64,000 nt of DNA from Streptomyces sp. NBC_00250 (GTDB taxonomy: Bacteria > Actinomycetota > Actinomycetes > Streptomycetales > Streptomycetaceae), in the NCBI RefSeq assembly GCF_036192275.1, contig NZ_CP108088.1, forward strand, positions 992,001 to 1,056,000. The letters run 5' to 3'. The notes below the pieces were generated by a model. It was given only the letters and a program-made list of their open reading frames with translations, was not told where the DNA came from and did no database searches. Positions 48,910 to 57,522 of this stretch are shown here, piece by piece. Every line of letters starts with the position of its first letter. Positions within the stretch are counted from its first letter, which is position 1. Made by a program: the position numbers and the translations under genes.

Positions 48910-49656
48910 ATGGAAGACATGAACGCCGACCAGGCACTCCTCGTCGCCTCCGGAGTACGCAAGATCTACCGGACGGGCTCCGTGGAGGTCACAGCCCTCC
49001 TCGACCTGGATCTCGTCGTACGTCACGGGGAGATGGTGGCGGTCATGGGACCGTCCGGCTCCGGAAAGACCACGCTCCTGAACTGTCTGTCCGGGCTCGA
49101 CGACATCGACGGCGGCCGGGTGGAGGTCGACGGCCACGATCTGTTCGCGATGTCGGACGCTGCGCGCACGGAGCACCGCGCTCACACCATGGGATTCGTC
49201 TTCCAGGCGTTCAACCTCATCCCTGTCTTCTCCGCGGTGGAGAACGTCGAACTGCCCCTCCTGCTCGTGGGCACCCGGCCGCGCGAAGCCCGTCGCCGGG
49301 CGCTGGACATGCTCGACCGGGTGGACCTCGGCCACCGGGTCGAGCACCGGCCCAGCGAGCTGTCCGGGGGTGAGCAGCAGCGGGTGACCATCGCCCGCGC
49401 CCTGGCGGGACGCCCGGCCATCGTGTGGGCGGACGAACCGACGGGCAACCTCGACAGCGCGATGGCCGACCAGGTCATGGACCTGCTGTGCGAGCTCAAC
49501 CAGGACGAGAGCCAGACGATCGTCCTGGTCACCCACGACAGCGCCATCGGAGCGCGCGTCCCCCGGCTGATCCGGATGCACGACGGGCAGCTGGTCGACG
49601 ACGTCCGCCAGACCGTCACGGCCCGAGCCCCGATCCCCGACGCACCCTTGGGCTGA
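48910..49656 (+). CDS. ABC exporter ATPase, MacB/LolD type
   Basis: A 248-residue ATPase: Walker A GPSGSGKTT, Q-loop FVFQAFNLIPVFSAVENVELPLL, signature LSGGEQQRVTIARAL, Walker B IVWADEPTGNLDS, H-loop VTHD. NLIPVFSAVENVELPL and DEPTGNLDS are typical of the LolD/MacB/FtsE group that works with FtsX-like permeases. The ATG at 48910 has GAAGG five bases upstream. The permease follows after two bases. Confidence 0.9.
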   Translation: MEDMNADQALLVASGVRKIYRTGSVEVTALLDLDLVVRHGEMVAVMGPSGSGKTTLLNCLSGLDDIDGGRVEVDGHDLFAMSDAARTEHRAHTMGFVFQAFNLIPVFSAVENVELPLLLVGTRPREARRRALDMLDRVDLGHRVEHRPSELSGGEQQRVTIARALAGRPAIVWADEPTGNLDSAMADQVMDLLCELNQDESQTIVLVTHDSAIGARVPRLIRMHDGQLVDDVRQTVTARAPIPDAPLG

Positions 49657-49658
49657 CC

Positions 49659-52595
49659 ATGTACCCGAACCTCCTCGTCCCGCTGCTCACCGCCCTAGCG
49701 CTCGCCCTCGCGGCCTTGGTGCTGGTCGCCGTCCGGCAGCCGGTGTCACGGCGGCTGGCCTTCCGTCAGGTCGCCCGCCGGCGCACCGAGGCAGCGCTGG
49801 TGATCGGCGGATCGATGCTCGGGACGGCCATCGTCATCGGGGCCCTGGTCGTCGGCGACACCCTGAACTTCTCCGTACGGCAGGAGGCGTACCGGACCCT
49901 GGGGCCGGTGGACGAGCGCGTCGTCGCGCCCCCCGGCCCGACCGGGCGCGACGTGACCGAGCGGCTGGCCGCCCTGGCGGGCGGCCCTGACGTCGACGGA
50001 GTACTGAACGCCCAGGCCACCCAGGCATCCGCCGTCACCCGTACCGACGGCCGTACGGCCGCAGAGCCACGTGTCCTGGCCTGGCAGATGGACTTCGACA
50101 AGGCGGCGCGCTTCGGCGCGCCGGGTGGGGATTCCGGGCTCGGCGGACCGAATCCGAAGCCCGGCCAGGTCGTGGTCAACGAGCCGCTGGCCCGGTCCCT
50201 GAGCGTGGGGGCCGGGGATCCGATCACGCTGTACCTGTTCGGAGTTCCGGGGACGTACCGGGTCGAGCGTGTGGTGCCGGAAGAGGGTCTGGCCGGTGTG
50301 GGCCTCGGTGGCAGGCTGAACCGCGACGTGTTCCTGGCACCGGGGACCCTGGACTCCGCCGCCCGGGCCGCCGGAGCGGAGCCTCGCTCGGTCACCTTCC
50401 TCTCCAACCGAGGCGGCGTCGAAAGCGGCGAAGCCCTGACCAACAAGGTGACAGCCGACATCCGGCAGGCGCTGGGCCCGCTCGCCGGCCAGACGGCGAT
50501 CGAGACGCCGAAGCACACGGTCCTGCGGGACGCCAAACAGGCCGGGGACTCCCTCGGAGCCCTGTTCCTCATGATCGGCAGTTTCAGCATCATCGCGGGC
50601 GCACTGCTCCTGGTGAACATCTTCGTGATGCTCGGCGAGGAGCGGAAGTCCCAGATGGGCATGGTGCGGGCCGTGGGGATGAAGCGCTCGCGGCTCGTCG
50701 GGTCCTTCACGCTCGAAGGTGCCACCTACGCGTTGCTGTCCGCGCTGCCGGGCGTGGCCATCGGGGTCGCGGTCGGCTGGGGCGTCGCCGTCGTGGCGGC
50801 GCAGATCTTCCAGGGTTGGTCGGTCGGCGGAAGCAGCATCCGCATCGCGTTCGCCATCACGCCCACCAGCGTCCTCAACGGACTGGCCATGGGCCTGCTG
50901 ATCGCTTTTGCCGCCATCCTGGCCACCAGCGTGCGCATCAGCAGGTTCAACATCATCGCCGCGATCCGCGACCTCCCGACGACGCCCGGGCAGGGACCGC
51001 GACGCCGGCTGCTGGCGGTCTCCGGCACCCTGGCCGTCCTGTGCGCGTTCGCGGCCGTCCCGGCCGTGGCACGCAGCCAGCCCGACGCGACGTACCTCAT
51101 GCCGGCGCTCGCCCTCGCCTTCGCCACCCCTGCACTGCTGCGTGTCCTCCCCCGTCACACGGTCACCACCCTGGTCGCGGGAGCCGTCCTCGCCTGGACG
51201 CTCCTGGCACCCGTCATCCGCCCCCGGATCTTCGACACACCCTCGATGTCCGTCTACGTCATCCAGGGCGCCCTGGCCGCCTTCTCCGCCGTGGTGCTCG
51301 TCAGCGACAACCAGAAGATCCTGCTACGCCCCGTACGGCGCGTCCTCCAGCGCCCGACGGAGGGCGGCCTTGCGGCGCGGCTCGCCGTCGCGTACCCCCT
51401 GGCCAAGCGGTTCAGGACCGGCGCGACGCTGGTGATGTACACCCTGATCGTGTTCGTCCTCGTGCTTCTGACGGAGATCTCGGGCATCCTCCGCGCCGGA
51501 GTCGACGGAGTCGTCGCCGATGCCACCGCCGGATACTCCCTGCGACTGGACTACAACCCCCAGGTCGCCGGCGACCGACTCGTCTCCGATCTCCGCGGCG
51601 GCCCGTCGGCCGCCGGGATCGCCGCCGTGACACCGCTGCTCAACGCCACAGGGCGAGCCACTGATCCGGGACACCGCAGCGCTCAACTCCTGGACACCGC
51701 CGTCGTCGGCGTGCCCGACGGAGCGATCACCGGCATCACGTTCCGGGAGCGGCTGCCCGGCCTGAACAACGACGCCGCCGTGTGGCAGGCCCTCGCCTCC
51801 GACCCCCGCTACGTCGTGCTCGACGCCTTCTTCGGCAGCACGGGCGGCCCGGCCGGCGACTACTACGATCCCGGGGACACCCTCACCCTGACCGATCCCC
51901 GGACGGGCCGCAGCGAACAGAAGGTCATCGCCGGCGTGCTCAGCAACGGGTTGGTCTTCTACCCTGGCACCGGCGCCAGTTCGACCACCTACCCCGTGGT
52001 GTCGAGCGAGCAGGCGACGCGCGAGCTCTTCGGCGCCCAGGCCCAGAACGCCTCCGCACTGGTCAGAACCGCCCCCGGCATCTCCCCCGACCCCCTGGCG
52101 ACCCGACTGCAGGGCGAGCAGCTCTCGTCCAGCCTGGTCGCCACACCCATCGAGTCGGACATCCGCCAACAGTTCGACTCCAGCACCGCCTTCTTCCGCC
52201 TCATGCAGGGCTTCCTCGCCCTGGGCCTCGGCGTGGGCATCACCGGCCTCGGCGTCGTCATGGTCCGATCCGTACGCGAACGCCGACGCACCATCGGCAT
52301 CCTGCGGGCCCTCGGCTTCCGGGCGCGGACGGTCCAGCGGTCCTTCCTCTGGGAGAGCTCTTTCATCGCCGTGGAAGGAATCGTGCTCGGCTCCCTCCTG
52401 GGCGTGCTCACCACCTGGCTGATGTACGCCAACAGCGCCGCGTTCGAGGGCCTCGAAGGGGGGTTCCCGGTCGAATGGACCAGCATCTGCGTCCTGGCCG
52501 CAGCCACCTTCGCCGCGTCCCTCCTCGCAACGATCGGGCCGGCCCGCCGCGCTGCCGCCATCCGCCCGGCGCTCGCGGTCCGCGTCACCGAATGA
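49659..52595 (+). CDS. ABC transporter permease with two FtsX domains
   Basis: A 978-residue membrane protein. A first helix (7-27) precedes a MacB-like periplasmic domain, then FtsX domain 1 (LGALFLMIGSFSIIAGALLLVNIFVMLGEERKSQMGMVRAVGMKRSRLVGSF ...), a central set of helices, a second extracytoplasmic domain (about 600-830) and FtsX domain 2 (MQGFLALGLGVGITGLGVVMVRSVRERRRTIGILRALGFRARTVQRSFLWESS ... LATIGPARRAAAIRPALAVR). This double-FtsX layout is common in actinobacterial exporters that move lipids, peptides or signal protein complexes. The cargo is unknown. It is translated with the ATPase gene. Confidence 0.87.
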   Translation: MYPNLLVPLLTALALALAALVLVAVRQPVSRRLAFRQVARRRTEAALVIGGSMLGTAIVIGALVVGDTLNFSVRQEAYRTLGPVDERVVAPPGPTGRDVTERLAALAGGPDVDGVLNAQATQASAVTRTDGRTAAEPRVLAWQMDFDKAARFGAPGGDSGLGGPNPKPGQVVVNEPLARSLSVGAGDPITLYLFGVPGTYRVERVVPEEGLAGVGLGGRLNRDVFLAPGTLDSAARAAGAEPRSVTFLSNRGGVESGEALTNKVTADIRQALGPLAGQTAIETPKHTVLRDAKQAGDSLGALFLMIGSFSIIAGALLLVNIFVMLGEERKSQMGMVRAVGMKRSRLVGSFTLEGATYALLSALPGVAIGVAVGWGVAVVAAQIFQGWSVGGSSIRIAFAITPTSVLNGLAMGLLIAFAAILATSVRISRFNIIAAIRDLPTTPGQGPRRRLLAVSGTLAVLCAFAAVPAVARSQPDATYLMPALALAFATPALLRVLPRHTVTTLVAGAVLAWTLLAPVIRPRIFDTPSMSVYVIQGALAAFSAVVLVSDNQKILLRPVRRVLQRPTEGGLAARLAVAYPLAKRFRTGATLVMYTLIVFVLVLLTEISGILRAGVDGVVADATAGYSLRLDYNPQVAGDRLVSDLRGGPSAAGIAAVTPLLNATGRATDPGHRSAQLLDTAVVGVPDGAITGITFRERLPGLNNDAAVWQALASDPRYVVLDAFFGSTGGPAGDYYDPGDTLTLTDPRTGRSEQKVIAGVLSNGLVFYPGTGASSTTYPVVSSEQATRELFGAQAQNASALVRTAPGISPDPLATRLQGEQLSSSLVATPIESDIRQQFDSSTAFFRLMQGFLALGLGVGITGLGVVMVRSVRERRRTIGILRALGFRARTVQRSFLWESSFIAVEGIVLGSLLGVLTTWLMYANSAAFEGLEGGFPVEWTSICVLAAATFAASLLATIGPARRAAAIRPALAVRVTE

Positions 52596-52682
52596 CGAGC
52601 GACTCGGGAGGGCTCGTCTCACCCACCCCGGTGCTGAGGCAGCGCCGTCACGAGATCCGCTTCCCGGTGCACCGCCACCTCG

Positions 52683-53201
52683 TCACGCGTCGAGCTGCCG
52701 GGCGATGTCGTCCGCCCAGGCGTCGATCGCCGCCCAGTCTCGGTGGTCCCCGTAGCGGCAACCGAGCAGTCGGAACAGCAAGGCACCCTTCCGGTCGAGG
52801 TGTTCGCGCCGGATTACACCCGAGAAACGCCGATGGTCCCGAGGGCGGACAAGCTCGACGAGAGCGGCGATGCGTGGCTGCACCATACGTTCGGCAAGCC
52901 GGCGCAACGGTCCCGGCAGGGCCGCGGCCATGCCGACGCTGAACATCCACGTCGGTTGATCACCCCAGCGATCGGCGTTGCTCCTGGCGAAGCCTTCCGC
53001 CGCCGGCAGCCAGGCACCGTCGTGGACCGCGCTGCCCAGCACGAGCGCGTCGCCCGGCAAGGGCCCCTGCCCCTCGGAGGATGCGCGCAGCGCCTGGATC
53101 TCCACACGGTGTCCGATCAGGCGCAATCGCTCACCGATCCGGTCGGCGATCTCCTGCGTGGAGTGGTGCTCGGAGGCATAGAGGATCCGAACGGAGGCCA
53201 T
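52683..53201 (-). CDS. Flavodoxin-domain protein (HemG-like)
   Basis: A 172-residue flavodoxin: RILYASEHHSTQEIADRIGERLRLIGHRVEIQAL (FMN phosphate loop with S-x-H-H-S-T instead of the more usual T/S-G-x-T), GDALVLGSAVHDGAWLPAAEGFARSNADR, and TWMFSVGMAAALPGPLRRLAERM. It resembles the flavodoxin at 20867 and HemG-type protoporphyrinogen oxidases. It closes the dormancy-type island; no palindrome is seen directly upstream. Confidence 0.8.
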   Translation of the reverse strand: MASVRILYASEHHSTQEIADRIGERLRLIGHRVEIQALRASSEGQGPLPGDALVLGSAVHDGAWLPAAEGFARSNADRWGDQPTWMFSVGMAAALPGPLRRLAERMVQPRIAALVELVRPRDHRRFSGVIRREHLDRKGALLFRLLGCRYGDHRDWAAIDAWADDIARQLDA

Positions 53202-53437
53202 TGCGGCTCACCGCTCCGTGCCGGGAGACCGGTACCGGACGTGACCGGCTCTGCGCAGGGCGTCCCGTGCGTCGTGGCTGAACCTCGATGGACGGAGAGG
53301 CATCGGGTCTCCTCCTTCTTCTCCCCCACGCATGCCCTCGCTGGGGCGGAGAAGCGTCGGGTGCCGCCCTCGGATCCCCCGAACAGCCGGGCACGACGAC
53401 CGGTACAGCCCACTGTCGACGGTGAACGTGCGGCCTG

Positions 53438-53536
53438 GTGCGGGCCGGGCTCCACCGCGTGATCTTCGACGAACTCATAGTGCGGGGCGAGCTGAACGGG
53501 CCGCGGTGCGGGATCGATTCCGCCAGGCTGCGGGTC
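53438..53536 (+). pseudogene. Transposase remnant (IS5-like)
   Basis: The plus-strand frame reads RAGLHRVIFDELIVRGELNGPRCGIDSARLRVR, which resembles the segment R-x-G-L-x-x-R-L-H-x-x-x-L-D-E-L-x-x-x-G-E-L-D-W-S-R-x-x-I-D-S of IS5-family transposases. It covers about 33 residues of an enzyme of about 270 and has no ends. The match is by eye only. Confidence 0.45.
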
Positions 53537-53708
53537 AGGACATCTGAGCTTCGCCGCTGCCACCACCGAAGGCGCCGTCGTCGCGTCGCGCCGGCAGCCT
53601 CAGGACGAAGCAGGTGTGGCCGGGTAGGCTGGTGACCGTCGTCCGGCCGTCGCGGGCACGGGTCACGGCGTCCACGACGGCGAGGCCGAGGGCCTTTCCT
53701 TCGGATCA
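53535..53708 (-). pseudogene. Histidine kinase C-terminal remnant
   Basis: The minus strand encodes EGKALGLAVVDAVTRARDGRTTVTSLPGHTCFVLRLPARRDD... with a natural stop at 53535. This is the last ATP-binding segment of a HATPase domain (the G2 box G-x-G-L-x-V-V). The rest of the kinase is missing; the homology begins abruptly at about 53708. Confidence 0.6.
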
Positions 53709-53734
53709 GCGGGCGGACCAGATGAACGTTGATC

Positions 53735-53826
53735 CGCACCCCCGAGGCGGCGGACCGCTGGACCTGGCTGATCCTCGCGGCCTACACCAACTGCGACTGG
53801 CCCGGGCCGCTGGCCCCCACCCGTCG
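53735..53826 (+). pseudogene. Transposase remnant
   Basis: The plus strand reads PEAADRWTWLILAAYT and, after a frame change, QLRLARAAGP, corresponding to the segment A-D-R-W-T-W-L-I-x-A-A-x-T-Q-L-R-L-A-R-x-L of a streptomycete transposase family. Only about 30 residues are left. Confidence 0.5.
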
Positions 53827-53862
53827 GCGGGTGCGCCCGGACCCCGGTCCGGGCGCACCCGC
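53827..53862 (-). terminator. Strong hairpin terminator downstream of TipAS gene
   Basis: Two 17-base arms (53827-53843 and 53846-53862) are perfect complements with a two-base loop, starting 31 bp after the TipAS stop. There is no T-tract, as is usual for Streptomyces hairpin terminators. Confidence 0.75.
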
Positions 53863-53892
53863 CCATGCGTTGTCCTGGCCCGTGTCGCCCGA

Positions 53893-54300
53893 CTACGCCG
53901 AAGCCTCGGCCCCTGCGCTGGGGGCGAACCCGCTTCCCTGCTCGGCGAACACCTTGATCGCGACGCCCATGAACTCCACCAGCCCGGGGTGGTAGGAATC
54001 GTGGAACGCCCTCATGGCCTCGTCCTCGGCGTAGAAGAGCGACATGCCGACGTACGCCTCCCTGGAGGGGGTGTAGAACCGGCAGACGATGTCGAAGTGC
54101 CTGCGGACGAGCTCCTGGATCTGCCGATCCTCGGGCAGGGAGCCGCCGTCCAGGAAAGCCGTGATCTCCCGGTACAGGACGTCCCAGTCCTGGTGGACCC
54201 GCTCCCTGTCCACATGTTCCCAGTCGTCGGTCCCGGCAAGGCTCTTCGCCTGCTCCTCGGCCAACGACCGGCGACACTCATCCTCGTAACTGTTCCCCAC
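53893..54300 (-). CDS. Stand-alone TipAS antibiotic-recognition domain protein
   Basis: A 135-residue protein matching the TipAS drug-binding domain: SYEDECRRSLAEEQAKSL ... DWDVLYREITAFLDGGSLPEDRQIQELVRRHFDIVCRFYTPSREAYVGMSLFYAEDEAMRAFHDSYHPGLVEFMGVAIKVFAEQ. TipAS binds thiopeptides such as thiostrepton, sometimes covalently. In TipAL it is joined to a MerR DNA-binding domain, which is absent here, as in the internally translated TipAS protein. Drug sequestration is a plausible role. It starts at GTG 54300, and an operator-like palindrome lies 65-83 bp upstream. Confidence 0.8.
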   Translation of the reverse strand: MGNSYEDECRRSLAEEQAKSLAGTDDWEHVDRERVHQDWDVLYREITAFLDGGSLPEDRQIQELVRRHFDIVCRFYTPSREAYVGMSLFYAEDEAMRAFHDSYHPGLVEFMGVAIKVFAEQGSGFAPSAGAEASA

Positions 54301-54364
54301 GGCACCGGTTCCCGTCGTTTCGTCACCTCTCCGGTGGATCCCCGAGAGGCCGCCGACATGTCGG

Positions 54365-54412
54365 CATCGACCGGCCGTCGATGATCAACTTCCGATCCAG
54401 GCCGAACGGTGA
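54365..54412. promoter_or_regulatory. Palindrome and weak DosR-like site upstream of TipAS gene
   Basis: CATCGAC-CGGCC-GTCGATG at 54365-54383 has seven-base arms around a five-base spacer and may be an operator. AGGCCGAACGGTGA at 54399-54412 matches only about 10 of 14 positions of the palindrome family and is weak. Confidence 0.3.
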
Positions 54413-54468
54413 CACACGGGCACCGGGTCGGCAAACCATTTCCTGGACCCTCCGGCGCTGCCTCCCGG

Positions 54469-54780
54469 TCAGCCGGCGGCGGAAAGGCGCAGTTCGAACG
54501 GTGGGCCGTCGGAGCGGGACATCCAGTCGCTCGACCGCGCGGCCCGAATTCCCACGGCGACCTCGCGCGGCAGGACGAGCTCGGCCGGCGCCGGGTCCAG
54601 TTCCATGACGGCCAGTCGACCGGTCTCCACGACGAGTGCCGTCCCGGGGCAGACAGCTTTCTCGACCACGTAGCCCAGCGTACCGAGGTGGTATTCGCAT
54701 CACCGGCGGTTCCTGCTCACCCGCCAGCGGTACTCGACGCCGTCGACGACGATGCGGCGGAAACCCTTCTTCGTCAGTTC
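54469..54780 (-). pseudogene. Streptomyces hypothetical gene remnant with in-frame TGA
   Basis: The minus strand encodes FRRIVVDGVEYRWRVSRNRR, a TGA codon near 54705, then in the same frame CEYHLGTLGYVVEKAVCPGTALVVETGRLAVMELDPAPAELVLPREVAVGIRAARSSDWMSRSDGPPFELRLSAAG. The layout I-V-V-D-G-x-x-Y-R-W-R ... G-x-x-L-V-V ... I-R-A-A ... W ... P-F-x-L-x-L is common in short Streptomyces proteins of unknown function. There is no start codon, and a TAG lies just upstream, so it is broken at least twice. Confidence 0.6.
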
Positions 54781-55013
54781 CGCTCTCTATCCCTCCGCGA
54801 ACGGCCGACCGGTCGCCACATTGTCCCGCACCCCGACGCCGCCCGCTGGTCCGACGTGGTCCGAAGGAGAGGGCCTGGTTCGACTGCAGCTGACCCTCAC
54901 TCTGGCGGACGACTGAAGGTCGCCGCCGCCGTTCACGATGGTGGCGGGCGACCCGAACTTGCCTTGGTAACAGCTAGGTTCGGGAACCGTTCAGGACCTG
55001 CGCACACCGTGGA

Positions 55014-56948
55014 TCACGATTCGTCTTCAGCGCGATGAGCGTGCTCCGGCCCGGGGTGGGCTACGCCTGGGACGAAGGGGTTGTCGTAGTCAAGTTCAAT
55101 CTTGCCGAAGGCCGCGCCCGGAATCGGCGCCGAGTCGTTGTCGGCGATAATCAGCTGGATCTGGGAGCCGTGGGCCTCCGCAAGTGTTTGAAAGCGCTGG
55201 TAGGTTCGATGGCCCCGTGCCTGGTCGTCGAGGTTGCTGCCAGATGCCTTTCGCGGGGAATCGATGATCAGCATCGACGGCACTCGGACGTCGGGATGCG
55301 TGATGCCGAATTCCAGCAGGGAGAGGCTGTATGCAACGTTGATGCAGGTCACGATGCCCCCGCCGTCGGCCTGAAGACTCTCGAAGGAGACGTTGTCGAC
55401 TACGGGCAGGTACGAGGAGGGGTCGATGGTCGCGGACTGAATCCACGGTGCGGGGCGCAGCTGGGAGATCATCGTGTTGAAGTCCCGGCTGAGGTCACTC
55501 ACGAGCGTCTGTCGCGCCGCGAGTTCGGCTGTGCGGGCTTTCCTTTCGGCCGTTGCGCGGGCCCGCTGTGCCTTGATGGCCCGAACGTCGCGTTCGATGG
55601 CGTGTGCCCGCGACCAGGAGTCCCGTAGCTGGGTCACGGCGTCGATGGCCGCCCTGAGCGAAGCCGCGCGGGCACTGGCGTCTGCAATGGCGTCGAAGCG
55701 GGGCGCCACAAGGTCTCGCGTCTGGGCGTCGAGTTGGCGACGCAGGCTGTGTGCGAGGAAATCGGTCTGCTGGGCTCGCTGTTGCGCGGCCTCCAGGACA
55801 CCGCTATCGGCGTCGAGTACAGCCTGGGCATCCTGGAGCTGAAGCTCCAGAGTCCTTCGGATCTGGGCGACAGCAGCGGGATCGACATCCTGGTCGTGCG
55901 GGTCGTGTTGCAGGCACACCACGCAGTGGTCTTCGGGAACGGGCCGGGTGCTGAGGCGTTGCATACAACGAGGGCAGACAACGAAATCGAAGGGCGACAG
56001 CTTCTCAATGGCCGTGGTGGAGCGGTCGAGCCGGGACAGGTCAAGCTCGACTTGGGCGACGACCGCGGCGCGAGCTTCCACGAGTTCCTGTGCTGCATAG
56101 ACTTCTTGGGCTGCCTCGCGAGCACTGTCCACTGCCGCACGCAGGTCTTGGCGGAGGACGGCGTCGGCTGCGGTGCTCTCCTCCAGTTCGTGGCGCAAGG
56201 AGGCCAGCGTGGCATCGGCTCGCTGCAGCATGTCTCGAAGACTGGTGAGCTCGGCTCGTAGTTGGACCTCGGTGCGGGGGTCGGTCGCACCGAGGAAGTT
56301 CTTGACGGTCTCGTACTCGTCGGTCTTCTTGCGGAGCTCTTCCTTGAGTTCGCTCAGCTTCCGGCCGAGTTCCAGCACGGTGCTGTCGGTGAGCGCGAAC
56401 ATCAGCTTGAACAGGGCGGTGCGTTTGGTGTTGAACCAAGTGTCAAGGTGTCCCACGACTTCTCGGTCGATGTTGCGGGCTTCCCGATATACGTAGGCGA
56501 AGAGGTCGGTGAACTTCAGGTCCCGGGTGGTGGCTTTACCGTCCCGGCTGGACGGGATGGTCTCGCGGGGGAAGTCCAGGGCTGCCAGAAGATAGTCCGA
56601 CAAAGGTGGCAGGCCGCCGTCCGCTTGTACGGCGAAGGTGTTGCGTGTGGTCAGGGTCCCTGGGTCCAGAACGTCGACCTGGCCGGAGCGAGCATCGTTC
56701 ACGGTCCTCTTGAGGATCACGTGCTGCCCTCCGATGACGACCTCAGCCTGGGCCGAAAGGACGTGATCGCGGACAGCCGGGGTCAATACGGCTTTGCCAC
56801 CCACCACGTGTTTCAACAGCATCAGGAGGCTGGACTTGCCGGTGCCGCTGGGGCCGCTGACGACGGTGGCCGGCCCGTCGAAACGGTAGGTCTTCTCGGT
56901 GTCGGCGGTGGTGACGGTGAGGGACCAAAATCGAAGGTGAACTGCCAT
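55014..56948 (-). CDS. ABC-3C system SMC-like ATPase
   Basis: A 644-residue ABC/SMC-type ATPase. Walker A is GPSGTGKSS (32-40). Two coiled-coil arms (about 190-315 and 360-490) flank a zinc-knuckle insert with C325, C328, C342 and C345 (CPRCMQRLSTRPVPEDHCVVC), which resembles the Rad50 hook position. A signature-like ADGGGIVTCINVAYSLSLLE (about 527-546) and a Walker B of MLIIDSPRK (559-567) follow; the residue after D563 is Ser, not the catalytic Glu of transporters. It is the third gene of a minus-strand operon, one base after the middle component stop. It probably acts as the DNA- or invader-sensing component of an ABC three-component conflict system. Confidence 0.82.
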   Translation of the reverse strand: MAVHLRFWSLTVTTADTEKTYRFDGPATVVSGPSGTGKSSLLMLLKHVVGGKAVLTPAVRDHVLSAQAEVVIGGQHVILKRTVNDARSGQVDVLDPGTLTTRNTFAVQADGGLPPLSDYLLAALDFPRETIPSSRDGKATTRDLKFTDLFAYVYREARNIDREVVGHLDTWFNTKRTALFKLMFALTDSTVLELGRKLSELKEELRKKTDEYETVKNFLGATDPRTEVQLRAELTSLRDMLQRADATLASLRHELEESTAADAVLRQDLRAAVDSAREAAQEVYAAQELVEARAAVVAQVELDLSRLDRSTTAIEKLSPFDFVVCPRCMQRLSTRPVPEDHCVVCLQHDPHDQDVDPAAVAQIRRTLELQLQDAQAVLDADSGVLEAAQQRAQQTDFLAHSLRRQLDAQTRDLVAPRFDAIADASARAASLRAAIDAVTQLRDSWSRAHAIERDVRAIKAQRARATAERKARTAELAARQTLVSDLSRDFNTMISQLRPAPWIQSATIDPSSYLPVVDNVSFESLQADGGGIVTCINVAYSLSLLEFGITHPDVRVPSMLIIDSPRKASGSNLDDQARGHRTYQRFQTLAEAHGSQIQLIIADNDSAPIPGAAFGKIELDYDNPFVPGVAHPGPEHAHRAEDES

Positions 56949-56949
56949 T

Positions 56950-57522
56950 TCAGATCTCCGTCCGCCAGGGCCTGTCGACCGCGTCCGGCAGGCGGTTATA
57001 GATGAGGGTCTTCAGCGTCGTTCCCGACTTGTTGAAATGCTTCTTGAGGAGAGCGATGCGCTTCGCCACCACGACCCATTCGTCCGTTTCACTGAGCATT
57101 GCCGCTGCGACCGCGCCGGATGCGGTGATGCGGAACTCGGCCCGGTCTGTCGCGCCGTATGCGATCAGGTCGCGTGCGGCCAGGGACCCCAGGACGGTGT
57201 AGTAGCGGTGGTCCCAGGGGCCGTACTTGTAGCGGGTCATCCGGCTCTCGACGGACAGGCGCTCAGCGGAGGCGGGTTCGGCTCCGGCGGGCCACGCGAT
57301 GCCGGCCTCGACCAGGAGCCGCTCAAGCATGACCGGGTAGCGCAGCAGGAAGTCGAGCTTGGCGAGCTTCGTGAGACCGTCCAAACCTCTTTTCGGTCCG
57401 GTGAAACGGTCGATGAGCAGCAGCACACGGGCCTCGTGGTAATGCGCCTCCTGCTGCTCCTGTCTACGGGCCCGCTCCCTGAGGCGCGTGGTCGCCACCA
57501 GACGATCCCCGGCGCTTGTCAC
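56950..57522 (-). CDS. ABC-3C system middle component
   Basis: A 190-residue protein with the usual middle-component pattern: HEARVLLLIDRFTGPKRGLDGLTKLAKLDFLLRYPVMLERLL, then SRMTRYKYGPWDHRYYTVLGSLAARDLIAYG ... FRITASGAVAAAMLSETDEWVVVAKRIALLKKHFNKSGTTLKTLIYNRLPD. The KLAKLDFLLRYP and the winged-helix-like later half are typical of the small linker proteins encoded between ABC-3C nucleases and ATPases. The start GTG 57522 overlaps the nuclease stop (GTGA). It likely links effector and ATPase. Confidence 0.8.
   Translation of the reverse strand: MTSAGDRLVATTRLRERARRQEQQEAHYHEARVLLLIDRFTGPKRGLDGLTKLAKLDFLLRYPVMLERLLVEAGIAWPAGAEPASAERLSVESRMTRYKYGPWDHRYYTVLGSLAARDLIAYGATDRAEFRITASGAVAAAMLSETDEWVVVAKRIALLKKHFNKSGTTLKTLIYNRLPDAVDRPWRTEI

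Larger units (their letters stand above)
53202..53892. other. Decayed region between flavodoxin and TipAS genes
   Basis: This 690-bp stretch has no intact gene. It holds, in order, a transposase scrap on the plus strand (53438-53536), the tail of a histidine kinase on the minus strand (53535-53708), a second transposase scrap (53735-53826) and a hairpin terminator (53827-53862). Bases 53202-53437 show nothing recognisable. Confidence 0.6.
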
